DNA of 35,029 nucleotides from Heterostelium multicystogenum. Taxonomy: Eukaryota; Evosea; Eumycetozoa; Acytosteliales; Acytosteliaceae. The notes beneath the pieces were generated by a model. The model worked only from the letters and a program-made list of their open reading frames with translations, ran no database searches and had not been told where the DNA came from. The stretch is from NCBI GenBank assembly GCA_003667245.1, contig RCNN01000380.1:1-35029 (forward strand), in the 5' to 3' direction. The position numbers and the translations under genes are program-made. Numbering within the stretch: position 1 is the first letter of the stretch; every line of letters starts with the position of its first letter. Shown here in pieces: positions 1-11,162 of the stretch.

Positions 1-336
1 AATGTGTTGCTTCAATTTCCAGAATTAACGACAATGGAATATCTGACGGCTGCTGGTGTCGCAAAGTGATTGCTGCAGTTTCGACATATCCTCACGAAGT
101 AGTTTAGAACAAGAATGAGAGAAAATGTAGCACCTGGACATATACCAAAGTACAGAACTGTCTTGCAAACACTCTATTTAATTGGAAAAGAAGAAGGACT
201 TAGAGGATTATTTGGTGGTATGGGAGCACATGTTCTCAGAGTGGTTCCCAACTCTGCCATCATGTTTTTTAACCTACGAATTTGTTATAAAGATATATGG
301 TCATCAATGACAAGAGTGTTTAATAAAGATACATAA
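1..336 (+). CDS. Mitochondrial carrier family protein, C-terminal part (5' truncated by window edge)
   Basis: Inner-membrane solute carrier (SLC25 family). The open frame runs from base 1 and shows the start of the third carrier repeat: the signature YPHEVVRTRMRE fits the family motif P-x-D/E-x-x-K/R-x-K/R. It is followed by a conserved matrix-helix segment around EEGLRGLFGG and a final membrane helix containing PNSAIMFF. The PHEVVRTR form and the PNSAIMFF ending resemble the pyrimidine-nucleotide/folate branch (SLC25A32/33/36, yeast Rim2), but the substrate cannot be assigned from one repeat. The frame is broken twice: one G appears missing near 66 and one T extra near 103-105. Together these restore one continuous carrier reading, so sequence error is more likely than decay. 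The stop at 334-336 is followed by a 216-bp convergent spacer to the S15 gene. Confidence 0.85.
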
Positions 337-552
337 TCTCAATAAAAGAACGACATCCCAAAATATTTATATTTAACTTACTACTATGGTCTCAATAATT
401 AACTAATACATTATAAATATATAAATGTTGTGTTAGTAGCAATGTTTTATAATCTGAGTGACAGTCGACCAAGGAATCGTTGGGAATATAAAGTAGGCAT
501 GTTATAGTTTTTTCTAAATTATTTATTTCTTTACACGCAAACAAACATAAAT

Positions 553-1247
<695 letters not shown>

Positions 1248-1661
1248 TATGTGGAACTATCGAAAAAAAGGAATGAGCAAAATCAGGAGCACAACTATTT
1301 GATAGGATACAGTGCATGCATGGAAGCTACCACCAACCCCACCATAGTCATTTGAGAAATTTTTCAAAAAATTCATTAAAATCAAATTCACAAAATTCAA
1401 CGTTACTCGACTCGTTTTTTTTAGACTGTCAAATTTGATTTTATTTAAATTTATTAATACTATAATAGAAATATACAATAATAATACAGAATACCAGGTG
1501 TGTTATTAATTATACATAGGAAATTCAATCAATTCGAGATTTTAGTTGGATATAGATGTAGGATTTCACATCATTTACAATACAGTGGGCAGTGTAGTTG
1601 GTGTTAACTTGCTTTTGATAAATTTAAAACAGTTATGCAATCAGGTTTGAATGCAGTTTAA
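1248..1661. other. Intergenic: S15 promoter side and 3' flank of the HAD gene
   Basis: AT-rich spacer between two minus-strand genes. It should hold the S15 promoter immediately right of 1247 and the 3' end of the HAD hydrolase transcript. I see no open frame with coding character and no RNA gene. Confidence 0.5.
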
Positions 1662-2700
1662 TTATCGTAGCTTGAATATATCGTCGAGTTTGGCGATTTT
1701 GTTGGATGTCCAATTCGGGATGGTTATTCTTTCTGTCAAGTAACAATGCCTGAAATCCATATTCCTTAAAGTTTTGATTCAACGCATCATTAGTAACTTT
1801 GTCTATGTTATCCATCTATAAGATTGGTTACATACAGTTGAACCTTTGTAATCTTTTTCAACATGATCTCCAATATACAGGATTTGATCCTTTTTCAATT
1901 GTGTTATCAAGTTTCAATAGTTTGTTGTAATGTTCCTCGAATATCATTTTGGCTGGGCTTGGAGTACCCGCAGTCAAATGAAGTTTGTTATCAAGCTATT
2001 ATTATTACCATCGGTAAAATAATGTATTATTCCTAAATGTTTCAGAATTGAATACTTTACAATGGGCTTGTTTAGTATGGTCGAGTTGCTTTGAATCAGA
2101 GTTAACTCAACTTACAATTCTCTCATCAAAGTTTGATGATCGAGAGTGTCTTTTTGTCATTGGTCTTCAATCGATCCAATGTACCTTTGACTTCAGGGAA
2201 TAGTTCCCAACATTCATGTGCTCTTCCGCCTCAAGTGCTTTGATATCGCCTTGGAACTTGTGGTAGAGATCAGAGTAGAATTGAACCGGTAGTTTTTCAA
2301 TGGTTTTTGCGATCTTCTCATCGTTGGTAGATCGCAGCATGACCATTTTTGACCAACTCATGCCACCATTCTTCAGCAGTCTCAACGCTATTGCTTTTAT
2401 TTTGTCCAAACGATGGATTTTTCTTTGACAACTCTGAAAAGCACTTGAGAAAGTTTCTGTTTAAAGCTTCCTCATCGATAGAGACACCATGTTTACTTAA
2501 AGCATTGTTCTATAAATTAAACCATTGGTGCCAATAACATGTTAAAAGCTGCAAAACCAAACGAGTGTAGTAGTGGTAGTATGCACTTGATTGGTGATAC
2601 CTACATAGTGATTGCCAACAGTTCCTCTAACATTAAATAAAGTACCAGTTGCATCAAAACAAATCACTTTAAACCTATTCAAAAATGGTAATGATTTCAT
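1662..2700 (-). CDS. HAD-superfamily hydrolase, HDHD3-like
   Basis: Predicted cytosolic phosphatase-type hydrolase of unknown substrate. Read from ATG 2700 it begins with motif I as FDATGTLF, a DxxGT form in which the usual second Asp is replaced by Thr. A cap region follows with an AEEWWHEL segment and FYSDLYHKF. Then come motif II (SNFDERI), a motif III-like lysine in SPAKMIF, and motif IV as YIGDHVEKDYKG. The order matches the HDHD3 family. Introns are likely after NHY (about 2615-2512) and after SNFDERI (donor GTAAGTTG near 2118). At least five frame breaks occur (near 2330, 2220, 2130, 1885 and 1692), so exact exon edges are uncertain. The likely stop is at 1662-1664; reading the other frame would give a stop at 1633. 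It shares a 344-bp divergent promoter region with NAA10. Confidence 0.78.
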
Positions 2701-3044
2701 ATTTTAGTTAAATTGAAAATGATTTCATTTTCTCCGATCAACAACAGTGTTGAAGTCACTTTTGTTTAGGGAGGGGGGTTGTCTGTTTTTCCTTCCAGCC
2801 ACTGAGCTTGACTTATCCACCCAGAGGTCACACACTCACTTCCATGTTCATTTTGACATTCCTAAAGTCCTTTATGATGTTGTTTTTATTTTTTTTAAGA
2901 TTTTGTTTTTTACATCATTTGGCAATACTCAGTAGCCTTTCTTTGTGATCAATTTGAAGTGTAGACCACAAAAGGTTGATCAATCCTTTCATTTAAATAT
3001 TGCAACTTAATAATAATATAGCAGGCCTATTATAGTAAAGGAGA
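2701..3044. promoter_or_regulatory. Shared divergent promoter region of the HAD hydrolase and NAA10
   Basis: A 344-bp AT-rich spacer lies between the two start codons (2700 on minus, 3045 on plus). It contains T-runs and no coding frame that continues into either gene. Control elements for both genes must lie here or in the transcripts, but I cannot point to specific sites. Confidence 0.5.
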
Positions 3045-4011
3045 ATGATATCAATTAGAAACTGTCAAGTAAATATAGATTTCAATTAGCTTTGGTTCTC
3101 AATGATAATTATCTAACTTTAGGCTATTGATGATTGTAGATCTCTGATTTGCTGGCAATGCAAAATGCCAATCTTACATGCTTACCAGAAAACTACCAAT
3201 ATAAATACTACCTCTATCACGTTCTTACATGGCCACAACTTTCATTCGTTGCTGAAGATGAAAGTGGCAAGCTTGTCGGTTATGTATTGTCAAAGATGTA
3301 TGTAGTTCAGTTCTAGAACTGGTTCTTGCATTACTATAGTATAGTATTGTATAACAGTCACATAAATATAGTTACTAACTATCGTATCTATTGCTAAGCG
3401 ATGAGAGCAATTCAAAGAGAGGTCATATTACATCGTTAGCAGTATTGAGATCACAAAGAAAATTGGGTATTGCTACTAAATTAATGAAACAATCACGTAG
3501 GTTCAACAATAACAACAACAACAATAACAGTTAGGAATCAATATTATAATCTCATAGTGGCGACAATCGCTTGGAAGTTGATAGCTAACATTTTATCTAT
3601 TTCAAATTAGAACACGCATTGATGGAGGTTTTCGACGCAGATCATGTTTCACTTCATGTCAGAAAGAGTAACAGAGCAGCATTCACACTCTATCACGATA
3701 TTTTAAAGTTCAAGTAAGTAGCTGTACAAAGTTTACCGCCAACAGAACTGGTTAGCAATTATTAATCGAATCTACTTCAAAACAACAGGATTCAAGAGAT
3801 CGAAACAGAATATTATGGAGACAAAGAAGATGCATACTCTATGGTTTTCAATTTTAAGGAAGAGGATAACAAAAATGACAAGAAAGATTCAAAGACAGAA
3901 ACAAAAACACCAACAGATACAAAGACATCGAAATCAGCTGCTAAATCACAAGCAACTGCCAAACCAGCACCTGCATCCTCTAAAAAGAAAGCAGCTGCAA
4001 AGAAGAAGTAA
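3045..4011 (+). CDS. naa10: N-alpha-acetyltransferase 10, catalytic subunit of NatA (ARD1)
   Basis: Transfers acetyl from acetyl-CoA to the N-termini of nascent proteins after Met removal, acting with NAA15 on the ribosome. Five exons: 3045-3068, 3140-3297, 3399-3496, 3611-3713 and 3789-4011, all with GT...AG introns. They sum to 606 nt, encoding 201 residues with no frame break. The start MISIRN matches the family's MNIRNA start. Then come [34 protein letters not shown], the acetyl-CoA pyrophosphate loop [13 protein letters not shown] (R-x-x-G-x-A), and [12 protein letters not shown]. The C-terminal tail is Lys/Thr/Ala-rich and ends in a run of lysines, differing from the acidic tail of animal NAA10. 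It converges with the Q-rich gene across a 481-bp spacer. This is one of only two fully intact genes in the window. Confidence 0.95.
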
Positions 4012-4492
4012 AATCTCTTTTCACTCGAAAACAAGAAATAATAATAATAATAATAAAACAATTACACCATTATAATCTTAATTAGTAATAATAATATATT
4101 TATACAATCAAAAATAATTATTTATTATTTTGTAATTGCTGATGTTGATTTGTTAATTGCTTAATTTGGGTTTGGAATTGGTATTGGTTGGTTGCTTGAT
4201 TAGGGTGTGCGGAAAACCCAAAAACAAAAAAAAAAAACATAAATAAATAAATTTCTAAAAGGAATTCATTTAATTTTAAATTTAAAAGAATAATTGTAAG
4301 TTGATTTGGCACATCTCGGATTGTTTTGGGGTTTGGATTGATTGGTTGGCTGAAGTGAGGTTGATTGGATTGGTTTGATACTAAAGCTTTTCAAATTTGA
4401 ATTTGAATTTGAATTGAATTGAATTGAATTTGATTGGATTGGTTTTGATTTGGTGTTTGGAATTATTGGTTTAAAGTGGATTGGTTTAAAAG
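4012..4492. other. Convergent 3' spacer with simple repeats
   Basis: Spacer between the stop codons of NAA10 and the Q-rich gene. It holds AAT repeats just after the NAA10 stop (about 4036-4056), a poly-A run near 4228-4239, TTGGTTGG-type repeats, and a GAATTT/GAATT tract. No gene is seen. Confidence 0.6.
4392..4430. repeat. Short tandem repeat of GAATTT then GAATT units
   Basis: The sequence reads as consecutive GAATTT units that shift to GAATT units, a compound microsatellite in the 3' flank of the Q-rich gene. Confidence 0.75.
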
Positions 4493-6893
4493 TTAATAGT
4501 TGGAGGGTTGATGTGAGTAGGGCGATGGATATTGGTATGGATACATCGAGGGCTGGTAGTAGTAACGGTCATATGGTGGTTGCTGATCGTATGGTGGTTG
4601 TTGTTGCTGGTGTGCTTGTTGTTGTTGTTGTTGTTGTTGGTAGAGGTGTGGTGGAAGGTGTGGTGTAGGCGGCTTTCCTGTTGGTGACAGTTGTGGTGTG
4701 AGTTGTTGTTGGGATTGTTGGTGTTGCTGTTGAGATTGCGCAGCTTGCTCTTCGATTCTCTTTTGAAGTCTTTGTTGAACTAAAACCTTCTTACTACCGA
4801 GATGTGGAGAGGCTGCCGAAGCTGCTTCAATGTTCTTTCCACTGAACTGATCCCACTTGCTTTGGGATTTCCACCGGTGCTTGAGGGCGGAGAATCTTTG
4901 GTGTTGGTGTTGCCTGAGCTACTGTTGTTGGAGTTGCCGTTGGAAGCAGTGGCTGATGCGCCACTAAGTGAAAGTGGAGGTGGATGATGATGTGAATTGC
5001 CTCTGGAATCTACATAGAAGAGAGGTGGCGAGGATGATTCGTGGGGAGGTGGTGGCGGATGGGGATGTGGAGGTGGTCCATACTTGCTCAGTAGAGCCGG
5101 TGACATTGTGTACTCCACTCCTCCAGCGGCACCAGCACCTTGGTGCTTAGACAAAAGATATTTGTCCATTTCACCGATGATCTGCATCATGTAGTGCATT
5201 CTCTCCTCGACTGCCAAGAAGAAGTTGTCGTATTTGTTTCTAAAATCAGCTATATACTTTAGAGTAGAGTCAATTCTTCTTGGCTTGGTCAGTGTAGTTC
5301 GCTTGGAATTCGTTCATAAATCTACCCAGTTCACTGGCCATGCAGTCGTGAATATATTGGTTGATTCTGGGAGACAATGGAGGTGGTTGGTGATATGGGT
5401 TTTGAGGCACAGTGGTTGGTGTTTTTGGTGTTGGAGCCAATACATTGATGGGTGGATTACCTCTGGGTGAATTTGCAACAATTGGAATTTGACTGGATGA
5501 GTTTCCAAGTGGCTGAGAAGCAAGTGTAACAGCCGAGACCGTTAGCTTGTGTCGTAAATCATTCAGCTCTTGCTGAAGGTTATGCAAATCTTTTCTGAAA
5601 TACTAACAGAGTCCCCGTTGCTAAAGGGGTTGGAAGGTGCAGAAAAATTATTGTTTTGAATTTACATTACTATTGCTTCCACTGCTATTGTTCGTATTGC
5701 TGCTATTGGGGGTTGATGATGGTGATACTAGATTATTTACAGGTGGTGTAGTCGGCGAGTGCATTGGCGAAGTTGATTTTTCTTCGGAAGGTTTTCTAAG
5801 ATTGCTTACGCTAAGACTACTGGTTTGTTTCGTGATAAAATTCTTTGGAATGTCAAATTCCGATTTCTCCTCGCTGTTCTTGGACAGTAACGAAAAAAGT
5901 GAAGTGGTACCTTCTTTGGAGACAGCGGATTGGGATTTCGGTGAAATTGATCTTCTGGAGGGATATTCATGTTGGTCGATGTTCTGTAAATTCAACAAGG
6001 CATTGGCATTATTGTGAGAAGTTGGGCTTGGAATTGGAGATGATTCCTTTGAGTTGTTTATTAATAAATTATTCATATCAACTGATTTCTGAAAATAAAG
6101 ATATAAATAAATCAATATATTAATAATTTAATTTAAGATTGTTATTATTAATAATAATTATTATTTTGGTATTAATATTAATTATTGATATTATATTAGT
6201 TGGGAATGGGTTAGGTTAGGTTGGGTTAGGGTTCATAAATTTAGATTTAGATTTATCAAATTAATTTGATGATGGTCATATAACAACATAATGGGCTAAA
6301 ATCTGATTTACAAACAGTTATGAAAATTGAAAATCTCTGCAAAGTGAGGTTGCTGAAGTCGCTCACATAAGGACCATAAAAATCGGGTTATTGGGGAAAA
6401 TCAGTGGTTGCCCGACAATTTAATGAATGTGGTGTATTGATTGATATAAACTGATAGATCAAAAGATCAATACGATTCTAATGGATAGGTAAAATTAAAT
6501 ATCTGGACTAAATAATAATAATTATAATAATAATAATGATTGTGATGTTGGTGGTGTTGATGAATTTATATATTGAAAGAGATAAATAAAAAAGAAAAGA
6601 AATGACTGAACTTACTCTTTCTGATACGGATTCATATGATTCTTTCAGTTTCTTTGTTGTTTTGTTTCTCCATGATAAGATGATGAGATGGACATTGGCG
6701 AAGATGGTGAACTACTATTGCTGTTGTTGCCATTGTTGTTGACAGTGAGACTTCCATTGTTTGTCTCAAAATCTCTCTTTTTATTGTTGTAGTTATTTTT
6801 ATTATACTGGCTGTTTTGTTGACTACTGTGGTGTGGTCTTGGTGAAATATTTGAATGAGATGTCTCATCCATTGTGTGTCTTGAATTTATCAT
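4493..6893 (-). CDS. Proline/glutamine/asparagine-rich protein with a helical core, function unknown
   Basis: Not recognised. Exon 1 starts at ATG 6893 (a second ATG lies at 6872) and ends at 6616. Intron 6615-6089 is 527 bp (GTAAGTTC...CAG), then coding continues to the stop at 4493-4495. The N-terminus is Ser/Asn-rich. A middle part is rich in SP/TP dipeptides. A short coiled-coil candidate (LQQELNDLRHKL) is followed by a charged helical region containing INQYIHDCMASELGRFM and VEERMHYMMQIIGEMDKYL. Next come His/Pro runs, a second helical stretch (VLVQQRLQKRIEEQAA), and a Gln/Pro/Tyr-rich tail. Frame breaks occur near 6650, 5660, 5597, 5275 and 4865; correcting each extends a sensible reading. 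SP/TP-rich and polyQ composition suggests a regulatory or scaffold protein, but this is only inference. The helical core is the best handle for homology searches. Confidence 0.7.
4612..4638 (-). repeat. CAA/TTG triplet tract encoding polyglutamine
   Basis: A run of TTG triplets on the plus strand reads as CAA codons in the Q-rich gene. Such tracts are common in dictyostelid proteins. Confidence 0.8.
6203..6233. repeat. Interstitial telomere-like GGGTTAGG repeats inside an intron
   Basis: About 26 bp made of variants of GGGTTAGG/GGTTAGG lie within the 527-bp intron of the Q-rich gene. On the coding strand they read as CCTAACCC-type units. Confidence 0.7.
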
Positions 6894-8140
6894 TTTATCA
6901 AGGTTCTCTTTTACTTGTTTTAATTTTACAACACTTTTGGAGAATAAAAGTGAAGAGCTGACTTTTAAATAGACTATGCTACACTCTAATAACAATAATT
7001 ATAATTATTATTATGAAATAAATAATAAGGTTATGAAAATTAAATGTTAATAATTCTTTTCTTTCCAATAATATTGTATTTTTAAAATATGATGATGTTG
7101 ATGATGACGGAAGTGAAGCTGAAGTTGGTTGTTGGAGAGGATGCAATTAATTGAAGTTGCAATTTTAGGTAAAGAAATGAAATTAAAGGAAATGATTAGA
7201 AATGAGAGGGTGGTGATTTGAAGGATTTAATATTATTAACTGTCAAATTATAAGAAGTTAAAAAACAATAACAATAAGAACAGCGCCAACAACAGCAACA
7301 CTACAATTATAAATATTTGTAATTTTAAAAAGGAAAGAAGGAGATAAACTGATTTGTCTAATTAATTAATGATAGACTCAGTTGAGAAAATATATCACGT
7401 AATGTGTTTGATGCTTTGCAATCTGATTGATTTCATTCTGATTGTCTGTGGAGCCGAGTCAACAACAAGATAGATAGATACGGTGGTGATTTGGAATATA
7501 AGAAAAGGGTTAACCAAATTTGAGTAAATACTGTGATTTGTTTAATGGCAAAATTCTATGCTCAGGATTCAATGATTTCCATTTGGATTGTAGTGGACTC
7601 TACAAATGCCTGAAAAGGATTCTAATCACAGGATGGAGCTGTATTGATGGTGCTTCAAGACATTTCAAAAAAAGTGTGGTGTGTGTGTGCGTGCCTGCTG
7701 TTGTCACAGGTGGTGGTGGTGAGTTTTTTTGGTGACAAACAACAACACCTGTTTGAAGGTTTGGTTTGGATGGTGCGAGCAGAGTGGAAAGAGAATGAAT
7801 AGAGTTGGGATTAGATTATCTTTACCTCAGTAGGTTGTTCTGAGATTTATTTCCAATTATCTTGTAGTAGTGCTAGCTATATTAAATAAATAATCAAACA
7901 AAGAGTATTTTGATTAATTTTAAATAAACAACAATGTTTTGTTTGTTTGTTTGACTGAAGCTTGGGCGATGTTGGTTATGCTGTTGTTGATTTGAAATAC
8001 AAAAGTAGTAATTACTAACTTTGCAGATAATGGTAGGTAAGTCTTTTGCAGTTAATTCAAAAAAACAAAACCTAGAGTGTGGTTGACTGGTTTGCAATCT
8101 TTTGATTATAAGCTGAACAAGGAGGGGTCTATGCGCTCCC

Positions 8141-8164
8141 TTGATGATCAGAACTGATCATCAA
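8141..8164. repeat. Perfect 11-bp inverted repeat with a 2-base spacer
   Basis: TTGATGATCAG, then AA, then its exact reverse complement. It follows a weaker hairpin (GGAG...CTCC) at about 8120-8141, so two hairpins stand side by side in noncoding DNA. It could be a protein-binding palindrome or part of a structured RNA. The 2-base gap is too short for a simple hairpin loop unless the top pairs open. Confidence 0.75.
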
Positions 8165-8745
8165 AGAAATTTATTGGATGTTATGTTTGAAATGTGGGGT
8201 GGCTGTGATGGTTTGTTTTTCATGTTCAGATTAAGAATATTATTTTCAGGAAGTAGGTGTCTGATTTTTTTTCTTGATAATTGGTGTGTTTTTAATTCGA
8301 TCTCAATCAATCACCCTCAATTTGATTAAATAGTTGAGATGTTTTTGTTTTTTGAAAAATGTAGTGTGTTTGAGCAACCATTGGTGCCATTGGCTAGGTG
8401 TGCCACAAAAATGATACATTTTAATTATTATTGAAGAGGGAGATTTAGGGCGAGATTCAAAAAACAATGGCTGACTTTGATTTTGTGGCGCATACCAATC
8501 TGTGTTCCGATGAATCAAGTGATAGAGACGAGATCTAAGAATTGAGTCAATCAGTCCATCTCTTTTGAGTTGAGATTGGTCATGAAGTTTTGGTTATTTC
8601 TATCACTTCGTGTCTCTTTTTACAGTGCACGATTTGTTAAGATATCAAGCAGACCTGCAAATGATAAAACAAAATACAAGAATTGAGGATGGCATGCCAC
8701 TCATCACATGAAAATTCTGTGAACCAGCCTATACTACTAATATAA

Positions 8746-8750
8746 ATATC

Positions 8751-8782
<32 letters not shown>

Positions 8783-8804
8783 CCATCCATCCATCAAATC
8801 AATC
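8746..8804. repeat. AATC / CATC tetranucleotide microsatellite
   Basis: Repeated CAAT units grade into CATC units and back. The tract is noncoding and AT-rich. Confidence 0.8.
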
Positions 8805-9950
8805 ATAAGGATATTAAGTCCTAAGACTCATTATCATTGGGATCTGATATTAAGATATGTGTCTTTTGATTTTGGTGTTCATTTGCTTTTTAGTTTGTGT
8901 TGCTCTCTCACTCAATGATAGGGTGTTTTTGTGTGGTGGTTAGTGTTGATAGCTGACTTCTTTCAGCATATTAAATTCTGGTTAGATCGTGATCTGGCCT
9001 GGACCTAACTGTCAATCATCTATTTTGAAGATTGTTTGAATTAAGGGCTCTTGGCATTAGGTAACGGGTAGAGTTATCACTAATGAATCAGTTGTACAAT
9101 TCACATATAACAGCAGTAATTATTCTCTAACAACAACAAACATCTTCAATGCAGTTTTATAGGACGCTTCCTCAGCCAAGATCAAAAGGATAACATTAAT
9201 AACTACATAGCTATAAAGTTGTGATTATTTTTTAATTTTGGACTGATAGTACCTTAAAATAACCTCTAAAACATAAACAAACATCAACCATAACATGTCG
9301 TGTCGAACCAAATGATTCTTCAGCTAGGTTAGGGTTACAAACATCTCTACCAATGATCCCAAACAACAGTGAAATAGTAACAATAGTAATAATAGAAAGT
9401 GATTATTATTACAAATGTATTCTATCGATTAATATCAACAACAAAAATGTTTGGAGATCATAATAGTAATAATAGTAATAATAGAAGGAAGAGGGCTTAA
9501 CAAAGAACAAAACAACAACAACAGGAAACTAATTGAGTTTCACCGCAATCTCATGTGTGTAAAATTCACAATAATAATATAATCTCAGGTCAAAATCACA
9601 CTGTGGTCGACCAGATTTAATCTCAGGTTCTTTCATCATATTTTTGGTGGGGAGGATCAACCAACCATCAAGTTGATAAAAAAATATAATTACAAAATTA
9701 GTAATCCTCATGGTTTGGAGTGTTTGAGAGATCCAATGAACCACACAAATCTCATTTTGCTTTGAGTTTCTCTTAAAATGTTTTGTTTTTGTTTTTTTGA
9801 AAAATTTTACTATAGCTTTGTTGTTTGGGAGAAGAGAACAAACTGTACAATACCTGAATCCATCCATCCTGACCAACATAATATCATCGATTATCGTATT
9901 TATCGTATTGCTAAAGCATAAATTAGGAAGAAAAGCTAAAAGATAGAAGA

Positions 9951-10977
9951 ATGGACGATCATCGTGGTGGTGCTACTTCAAACGAAAACAACAATGGAGA
10001 TATTTCGTGGTGTTAACTCTACAGGTTCGCATAATGGTGATGGTGGTGGTGTTACTGTGAAACAGGAATAGCAATGACCAACCATCGTCATCATCGGTCA
10101 CCCTCGAGTCACTGCAAGTATTGATGAGGGAAAGAACTGCACTCGAAGAGGAATTGCAGGTCAATATGGACTACCTGACTAAGGGCGGAGGTAGCCTGTT
10201 TGGCTTGCACGGAAGTTTTGTTTGATTCCGAAGGTTATCCTGTTGGTATTGATTCATTTGCTTTGTTTAGTTTTCGTTTTCTTTTGATCAGTTTGGCGTT
10301 CTTTGTTCATTGCAATCAACTCAAGCGATCGCTTGTTCGTTTAAAGATATATCATGAATATTAATACTTGAGATTCTTTTCATCTTTACTTCATTGTAAA
10401 GTCACCACATTTAGATATTATCATTTGAAGTTAAGAAAGCCAGAAGTAGAATTGCCTGCATTCAGAATGATTACAAGGCTCTGATGAAAAAGATTGAAAA
10501 TGATATGATGATATACCATTCTATGAATAAGAGCAGCAGTACTAGCTCCAAGCCCTCAACAACACCGACAACATCTTCTTCGACACCCAGCACAACTTTA
10601 CCAAGCAAGTCTGATGTAACCAACATCGCCAGCAACCAATCCAATTGTCAATAATACACCACCAAATATAGTGGACAATAGACCTGTTGCACCATTTGTA
10701 TACATTGATATGGTGTCACCAGGTTCACCAGCAGAGAGAAGTGGACTGTCAAAGAATGACCAAATATATCAATTTCGGTTCGATTGGACCGTTCTATGAA
10801 GAGTTGCCTTTGGCATCGACTCAGTACCTCCAGTTGATGGCAACTATTGTTAGAAGCAGCGAGAATATGCCAATCCCACTCTCATACATTAGAGATGGCA
10901 AGAAGATAACAGGAACTCTTTACACCTAGAAAGTGGACTGGTCAAGGTTTAATTGGGTATGTATTCCAATATCATGA
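9951..10977 (+). CDS. psmD9: 26S proteasome assembly chaperone PSMD9/p27 (Nas2 family)
   Basis: Chaperone that binds the Rpt5 C-terminus through a PDZ domain during assembly of the 19S base. From ATG 9951, a Gly/Asn-rich start leads into a helical segment (ESLQVLMRERTALEEELQ) and the family block FDSEGYP. After an intron (donor GTATTGAT near 10236, acceptor near 10413) comes KKARSRIACIQNDYKALMKK, matching the RxxxxIxCLQNDHK block of PSMD9. A Ser/Thr-rich linker precedes the PDZ part: VSPGSPAERSGLSKNDQI, then INFGSIGPFYEEL and IRDGKKITGTL. The last block is TPRKWTGQGLIG, equivalent to the TRWAGKGLLG ending of animal proteins. Frame breaks occur near 10003, 10220, 10640, 10770 and 10918. Depending on frame, the stop is at 10975-10977 or 10979-10981. 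Confidence 0.85.
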
Positions 10978-11162
10978 TTAACAAGACACTGCGAGTTACC
11001 AGTAAGCTAACATGCATTCAATCATAGTTGTTTAATGAAACCAATATAATATAGGATATGGATTTTATATAGGATTGCAGCAACCTCCTTCGTTTATTTC
11101 ATATGATTTATTGCTCAAGTTGTAAATAAATATAAAAGCATCTATCTATCCAGCTTATATTA

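Larger units (their letters stand above)
6894..9950. other. Long divergent intergenic region (about 3 kb)
   Basis: Lies between the 5' ends of the Q-rich gene (minus) and PSMD9 (plus). Short open frames exist (for example 7520-7735 plus, 8141-8329 plus, 8303-8518 minus, 9529-9879 minus), but none shows a recognisable domain, coding-like composition or convincing splice partners. The block contains a perfect inverted repeat at 8141-8164, AATC/CATC repeats, AATAGT repeats near 9450-9485 and a GGTTAGGG motif near 9327. It probably holds the two promoters and upstream untranslated sequence. An undetected noncoding RNA is possible. Confidence 0.55.

Noticed and set aside
3813..4061. Minus-strand open frame opposite NAA10 exon 5
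   Set aside because: It is the shadow of the Lys/Ala-rich NAA10 tail and the AAT repeats; NAA10 exon joins and family match decide the plus strand.
8142..8160. C/D-box snoRNA suggested by TGATGA and CTGA
   Set aside because: The two boxes are only a few bases apart inside the palindrome, far less than the usual 50-90 bases, so a C/D snoRNA is not supported.
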